Assembly (NCBI RefSeq): GCF_020217005.1
Contig: NZ_JAIWOI010000078.1
Coordinates: 1 to 10,000 of the forward strand
Direction of reading: 5' to 3'
Origin: Rheinheimera sp.
GTDB lineage: Bacteria; Pseudomonadota; Gammaproteobacteria; Enterobacterales; Alteromonadaceae
DNA length: 10,000 nt
Positions 7,463 to 10,000 of the stretch are shown in pieces. The translations under genes were made by a program, and so were the position numbers. Position 1 is the first letter of the stretch, and each line of letters starts with the position of its first letter. Below the pieces are notes generated by a model. It worked only from the letters and a program-made list of their open reading frames with translations. It was not told the origin of the DNA and did not search any database.

Positions 7463-8170
7463 ATGTATCAGCTATATATCGCCAATAAAAACTACTCGTC
7501 CTGGTCGTTACGACCCTGGTTGTTAATGCAGGTGCTGGCTATTCCTTTTGAAGAAAAGCAGGTCAGGTTTCAGTCCAATGACAATAGTGCACAATTTAAA
7601 GCTTTTGCGCCAAATGCCAAGGTCCCCTGCCTGCACCATGACCAGTGGGTCGTCTGGGATTCATTAGCTATTGTCGAATATTTAGCCGAGCGCCATGCCA
7701 CAGTCTGGCCGGAAGACAACAAAGCACGCAGCTGGGCGCGTTCGGCCGCAGCAGAAATGCACTCAGGCTTTACGGCACTTCGCAGTTATTGTCCTTTTCA
7801 TGCCGGTGGTCGTTTTGATAAAACGCCTTTACCCGAAGCAGTGCTGACCGAGTTAAAACGACTGGAACAGTTGTGGCTGGAAGGTTTACACCGTTTTGGC
7901 GGACCTTATCTGGCCGGAGCGCATTTCAGTGCAGTGGATGCTTTTTATGCTCCTGTTCTATTCCGCATACAAAGTTACAACTTGCCTGTCAGCTCCACAG
8001 TTTTACCTTACTTCGAATTGATGATGCAGTTACCTGCAATGCAACTCTGGTATCAGCAGGCGCTGGCAGAACCCTTTTGGGATGATGAACACGAAATCTC
8101 TGCCCTGGGTTCAGGTAAGCTGCTGGCGGATCACCGCTCAGTTTCTGTTAACTCGTCTTCTACGGGGTAA
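7463..8170 (+). CDS. Glutathione S-transferase family protein
   Basis: This 235-residue cytosolic protein has a thioredoxin-like N-terminal domain (about 1-80) and an all-helical C-terminal domain (about 88-210). Glutathione-site features are visible: [12 protein letters not shown] (8-19) with the likely catalytic serine in the SSWS segment, the cis-proline loop NAKVP (Pro55), and Asp66-Ser67 in [12 protein letters not shown], which contacts the gamma-glutamyl group. Family members conjugate glutathione to electrophiles or act as peroxidases or isomerases; the substrate is not known here. The gene is complete and its last 40 nt overlap the 3' end of soxR on the other strand. Lying beside soxR, it may serve defence against redox-active or electrophilic compounds, but no SoxR site was seen ahead of it. 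Confidence 0.9.
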   Translation: MYQLYIANKNYSSWSLRPWLLMQVLAIPFEEKQVRFQSNDNSAQFKAFAPNAKVPCLHHDQWVVWDSLAIVEYLAERHATVWPEDNKARSWARSAAAEMHSGFTALRSYCPFHAGGRFDKTPLPEAVLTELKRLEQLWLEGLHRFGGPYLAGAHFSAVDAFYAPVLFRIQSYNLPVSSTVLPYFELMMQLPAMQLWYQQALAEPFWDDEHEISALGSGKLLADHRSVSVNSSSTG

Positions 8171-8613
8171 AAATGCGCACCGCTTCCTTGTGACGCCAGC
8201 TTATCCTGCGGATTGCGCAAGGGACAATGCGTCATAGATAAACAACCACAACCTATGCACATGCTCAATTGGTCACGCAAATCCGTCAGTTGAGCTATGC
8301 GTAGATCCAGCTCGGCCTTCCACTGTTCTGACAGTTTTTGCCAATCTTGCTGATCTGCATTTTTGCCATGTGGTAACACAGCCAAAGCTTTACCTATTTG
8401 TTCCAACGGAATGCCAGTGCGCTGCGCCACTTTAATAATGGCAACCCGGCGCAGTACTTCTCTCGAATAGCGACGTTGATTCCCTGCATTTCGCTGACTG
8501 TAGATCAGACCTTTTTGCTCATAAAAGTGCAACGTAGCTACTGAAACCCCGGCACGTTTCGCCACTTCGCCTACGGTTAATACCGCCTTTTTTGCATCAC
8601 ATTTTACCGACAT
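8131..8613 (-). CDS. soxR: Redox-sensitive transcriptional activator SoxR
   Basis: This 160-residue MerR-family regulator holds a [2Fe-2S] cluster and activates transcription when the cluster is oxidised by redox-cycling compounds or nitric oxide. An N-terminal winged helix-turn-helix (about 11-80) includes [21 protein letters not shown] and GNQRRY. A dimerisation helix follows, then the cluster motif [12 protein letters not shown] with Cys119, 122, 124 and 130, the same positions as in E. coli SoxR. The C-terminus carries PLRNPQDKL and a tail slightly longer than the enterobacterial one. The start is set by alignment to the family; the ribosome binding site (GAG six nt upstream) is modest. 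The divergent gene has a SoxR-type promoter. No soxS gene is present in the window. The 3' end overlaps the GST gene. Confidence 0.96.
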   Translation of the reverse strand: MSVKCDAKKAVLTVGEVAKRAGVSVATLHFYEQKGLIYSQRNAGNQRRYSREVLRRVAIIKVAQRTGIPLEQIGKALAVLPHGKNADQQDWQKLSEQWKAELDLRIAQLTDLRDQLSMCIGCGCLSMTHCPLRNPQDKLASQGSGAHFYPVEDELTETER

Positions 8614-8622
8614 AAAAAACTC

Positions 8623-8653
8623 TTGACCTTAACCTAACTTGAGGTTTTAGCAT
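8623..8653 (+). promoter_or_regulatory. SoxR-dependent promoter with SoxR box, driving the NTF2-like gene
   Basis: The -35 TTGACC (8623-8628) and -10 TAGCAT (8648-8653) are separated by 19 bp, the lengthened spacer typical of MerR-family-activated promoters. The operator CCTTAACCTAACTTGAGG (8627-8644) matches the E. coli soxS site CCTCAAGTTAACTTGAGG at 15 of 18 positions, with the right half perfect. It sits in the same register between -35 and -10 as in soxS. The direction is toward the NTF2-like gene 32 nt downstream. The same site may affect soxR on the other strand, since the region between the two genes is only 71 nt. Confidence 0.85.
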
Positions 8654-8684
8654 AACCCTAATTTCAACCACTGGAGAGAGTTTT

Positions 8685-9095
8685 ATGCTGGAGCATGCCA
8701 CATATGCGATAAATTCGGGTTGCAGAACTAACCAGGACTGCGCACAGCAGCTGTTAAACCTATTACAAAACGCAATTAATCAACGCGACTGGTCAGCCTT
8801 CAAAGCCTGTTTTACCGAACAGGCGGTGTTGGTCAATTTACTTGGCCAACGCCTGAAGGGGCCGCTCGAATTGATGGGCTATCAGCAACAACTTATAGAA
8901 ATGCATAAGGACAGGATCTGGGTCTACAGGTTGCTTCATCTGCAGCAACTGGATTTGGATACTTTTTTAATCAACGCCGAGCAACATTGGCAGCATATCA
9001 AAGGACAGCACAAGGTAGGTCTTTGCAGTACGCCACTTTATGTTGTGAAGCGGCAAGGAAGTTTGTGGCAAATCTGTGCTGGAAATACGCTTTAA
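8685..9095 (+). CDS. NTF2-like / SnoaL-like small protein, probable SoxR target
   Basis: This 136-residue cytosolic protein lacks a signal peptide. The segment from about residue 20 (QQLLNLLQNAINQRDWSAF) and the following FTEQAVLVNLLGQRLKGP are characteristic of the NTF2-like cone fold: an N-terminal helix, a short-lived turn and an acid-containing strand. The remainder is beta-rich and ends in LYVVKRQGSLWQICAGNTL. Such folds form small pockets used as ligand binders or as ketosteroid-isomerase-like or cyclase enzymes. No catalytic set can be fixed, so function is open. A GGAG lies 8 nt before the start. The SoxR-type promoter immediately upstream suggests induction by redox-cycling compounds and a role in binding, altering or sensing them. 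The stop codon shares TTAA with the convergent gene. Confidence 0.8.
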   Translation: MLEHATYAINSGCRTNQDCAQQLLNLLQNAINQRDWSAFKACFTEQAVLVNLLGQRLKGPLELMGYQQQLIEMHKDRIWVYRLLHLQQLDLDTFLINAEQHWQHIKGQHKVGLCSTPLYVVKRQGSLWQICAGNTL

Positions 9096-9826
9096 CGCGA
9101 CCACTGGTCATAGCGTTGCACAGCTTTTTTGAGCAAGCCTTGCTGTTGCATCACGGCTAATTGCTGCTGGATTTGTTGCACTTGCAACGAATGCTTTGAA
9201 TTCAACGCACAATAGACTGCGGCAGGTTCAGCCCACAGCGGATCCGCCGCCAGTTTAGAAGTATCATGGTGTTTTTGATACTGGCCATAACTTAAATCTA
9301 CAGTCATCACCAGATCGACCCGGCCTTGCTCAAGGCGCTGAATGTTTTTTTCAAGCGATTCAGCGTCATCACGCACCGCCGCGTTGTTGGTAAACAAAGG
9401 CTGCAGTTCCGGATAGGAAAAACCTCTGGTGGTACCCACTCTTTTGTTGAACAAGTCCTGGTTTGAGCGCACCGGACTATCAACGACGCGCCGGACTATA
9501 TATTGTCTGGTATAAAATAATACAGGGGTCCAGCTTAGTTTGTAGCTGGCAGGTACCCATTCCGGGCTGAGGAAACAACTGATATCTGCTTTGTCCGTAA
9601 TTAGCCATTCGATAACCCTCCCTCTGGGCAGATCCAGATAGAGCACTTGCCTGTCCAATCTGCTGGCAAGCTCATCTACTATTTCTTTTGCAATACCACC
9701 AGTTAATCGCTGCTGCTGATCAAAAATGGCGTAAGGCGCGGTATTCGTCTGACTGACAACGGCACGTAAAGGTTCAGCCAACAATGCGTGACTGAACAGC
9801 AACAACAAGCAGCACCACTTCCACAT
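9092..9826 (-). CDS. Periplasmic solute-binding protein, family 3 (orphan)
   Basis: This 244-residue protein has a Sec signal peptide (MWKWCCLLLLFSHALLA, cleavage before EP) and a bilobed fold of the amino-acid-type extracellular binding proteins (SBP_bac_3). Recognisable elements are the N-terminal APYAIFDQQQRLTGGIAKEIVDEL, DKADISCFLSPEW, the hinge region FNKRVGTTRGFSY and RLEQGRVDLVMTV. No ABC permease or ATPase gene flanks it in view, and it has no membrane or signalling domain. Its partner and ligand are unknown. Orphan proteins of this type are common in aquatic gamma-proteobacteria. Two mature cysteines (in ISCF and VYCAL) could form a disulfide. The ribosome binding site is weak (GAG nine nt upstream). 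Its 3' end overlaps the NTF2-like gene by 4 nt. Confidence 0.85.
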   Translation of the reverse strand: MWKWCCLLLLFSHALLAEPLRAVVSQTNTAPYAIFDQQQRLTGGIAKEIVDELASRLDRQVLYLDLPRGRVIEWLITDKADISCFLSPEWVPASYKLSWTPVLFYTRQYIVRRVVDSPVRSNQDLFNKRVGTTRGFSYPELQPLFTNNAAVRDDAESLEKNIQRLEQGRVDLVMTVDLSYGQYQKHHDTSKLAADPLWAEPAAVYCALNSKHSLQVQQIQQQLAVMQQQGLLKKAVQRYDQWSR

Positions 9827-9893
9827 CAGAACTTACTCTATTTCGTGCGTCGGCCTTATCCTCATAATAACCAAGCATTTACAATTTAAACAG

Positions 9894-9914
9894 CCAGATC
9901 TGGTTTAAAACCAG
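9894..9914. repeat. Interleaved palindromes upstream of the solute-binding protein gene
   Basis: CCAGATCTGG (9894-9903) is a perfect palindrome. It overlaps CTGGTTTAAAACCAG (9900-9914), a 7-bp inverted repeat around a central A, giving three CCAG/CTGG units in 21 nt. The block lies about 70 nt upstream of the - strand binding-protein start, behind a possible -10 (TATTAT on the - strand, 9864-9869). It may be an operator, but no known regulator was matched. Confidence 0.4.
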
Positions 9915-9937
9915 CTTATATTCTTTACTTTAGCGCC

Positions 9938-9969
9938 AAAACAAAACAGGCAGCTCAACCGCTGCCTGT
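9938..9969 (-). terminator. Intrinsic terminator of a - strand gene at the right edge
   Basis: ACAGGCAGC (9946-9954) and GCTGCCTGT (9961-9969) form a perfect 9-bp stem with a 6-nt loop. On the - strand it is followed by TTTTGTTTT, a good U-tract. It therefore ends transcription entering from the right, upstream of the solute-binding protein gene. Confidence 0.85.
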
Positions 9970-9987
9970 CTGGTTCAAACTTTAGAA

Positions 9988-10000
9988 TCAAAACTTGTGT
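9988..10000 (-). CDS. Possible 3' end of a - strand gene beyond the right edge (partial)
   Basis: On the - strand the edge reads HKF followed by a TGA at 9988-9990, 18 nt before the terminator stem. A terminal aromatic residue would suit an outer-membrane beta-barrel, but four codons prove nothing. Another frame stops at 9975-9977. The case for a gene rests mostly on the terminator. Confidence 0.25.

Noticed and set aside
9829..9867. Ten-codon open frame on the - strand upstream of the solute-binding protein (MRIRPTHEIE)
   Set aside because: Too short to support and not of leader-peptide composition for a known attenuator.

Overview
The window most resembles a gamma-proteobacterium of the Alteromonadales/Rheinheimera type. 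This is inferred from the overall protein style, moderate GC content, a TonB-dependent receptor paired with a lipoprotein, and a SoxR very close to the enterobacterial one. No 16S or other decisive marker is present, so the genus is a guess.

Left part (1-5650, + strand): a probable gene tail ends at 57. It is followed at 62-79 by a near-consensus Pho box with a -10-like hexamer 10 nt further on. Downstream lie a large outer-membrane lipoprotein made of two tandem copies of a ~415-residue beta-helix-like domain (149-2833) and a TonB-dependent receptor (2950-5601). The gap between them holds three hairpins but no clear promoter or U-tract terminator. A strong intrinsic terminator (5617-5648) closes the unit. 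My reading is a PhoB-controlled, two-gene outer-membrane uptake system for a phosphorus-containing substrate, with the lipoprotein as the likely surface partner of the receptor. The substrate is unknown.

Middle (5647-8170): a SulP-family anion transporter with a C-terminal STAS domain lies on the - strand, convergent with the receptor gene and sharing the terminator region. After a 340-nt divergent gap comes a glutathione S-transferase family gene on the + strand. It overlaps the convergent soxR gene by 40 nt.

Right part (8131-10000): soxR (- strand) is divergent from a small NTF2-like protein gene (+ strand). Between them is a SoxR-type promoter with a 19-bp spacer and an 18-bp operator matching the E. 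coli soxS site at 15 positions, oriented to drive the NTF2-like gene. There is no soxS gene here, so SoxR probably acts directly on this target. The NTF2-like gene ends tail to tail, with a 4-nt overlap, against a periplasmic solute-binding protein gene (- strand) that has no ABC permease or ATPase next to it in view. The right edge holds an intrinsic terminator for a - strand gene lying mostly outside the window.

No tRNA, rRNA, CRISPR, insertion sequence or phage gene was seen. The points of most interest are the Pho-box-controlled lipoprotein/receptor pair and the SoxR-controlled NTF2-like protein.
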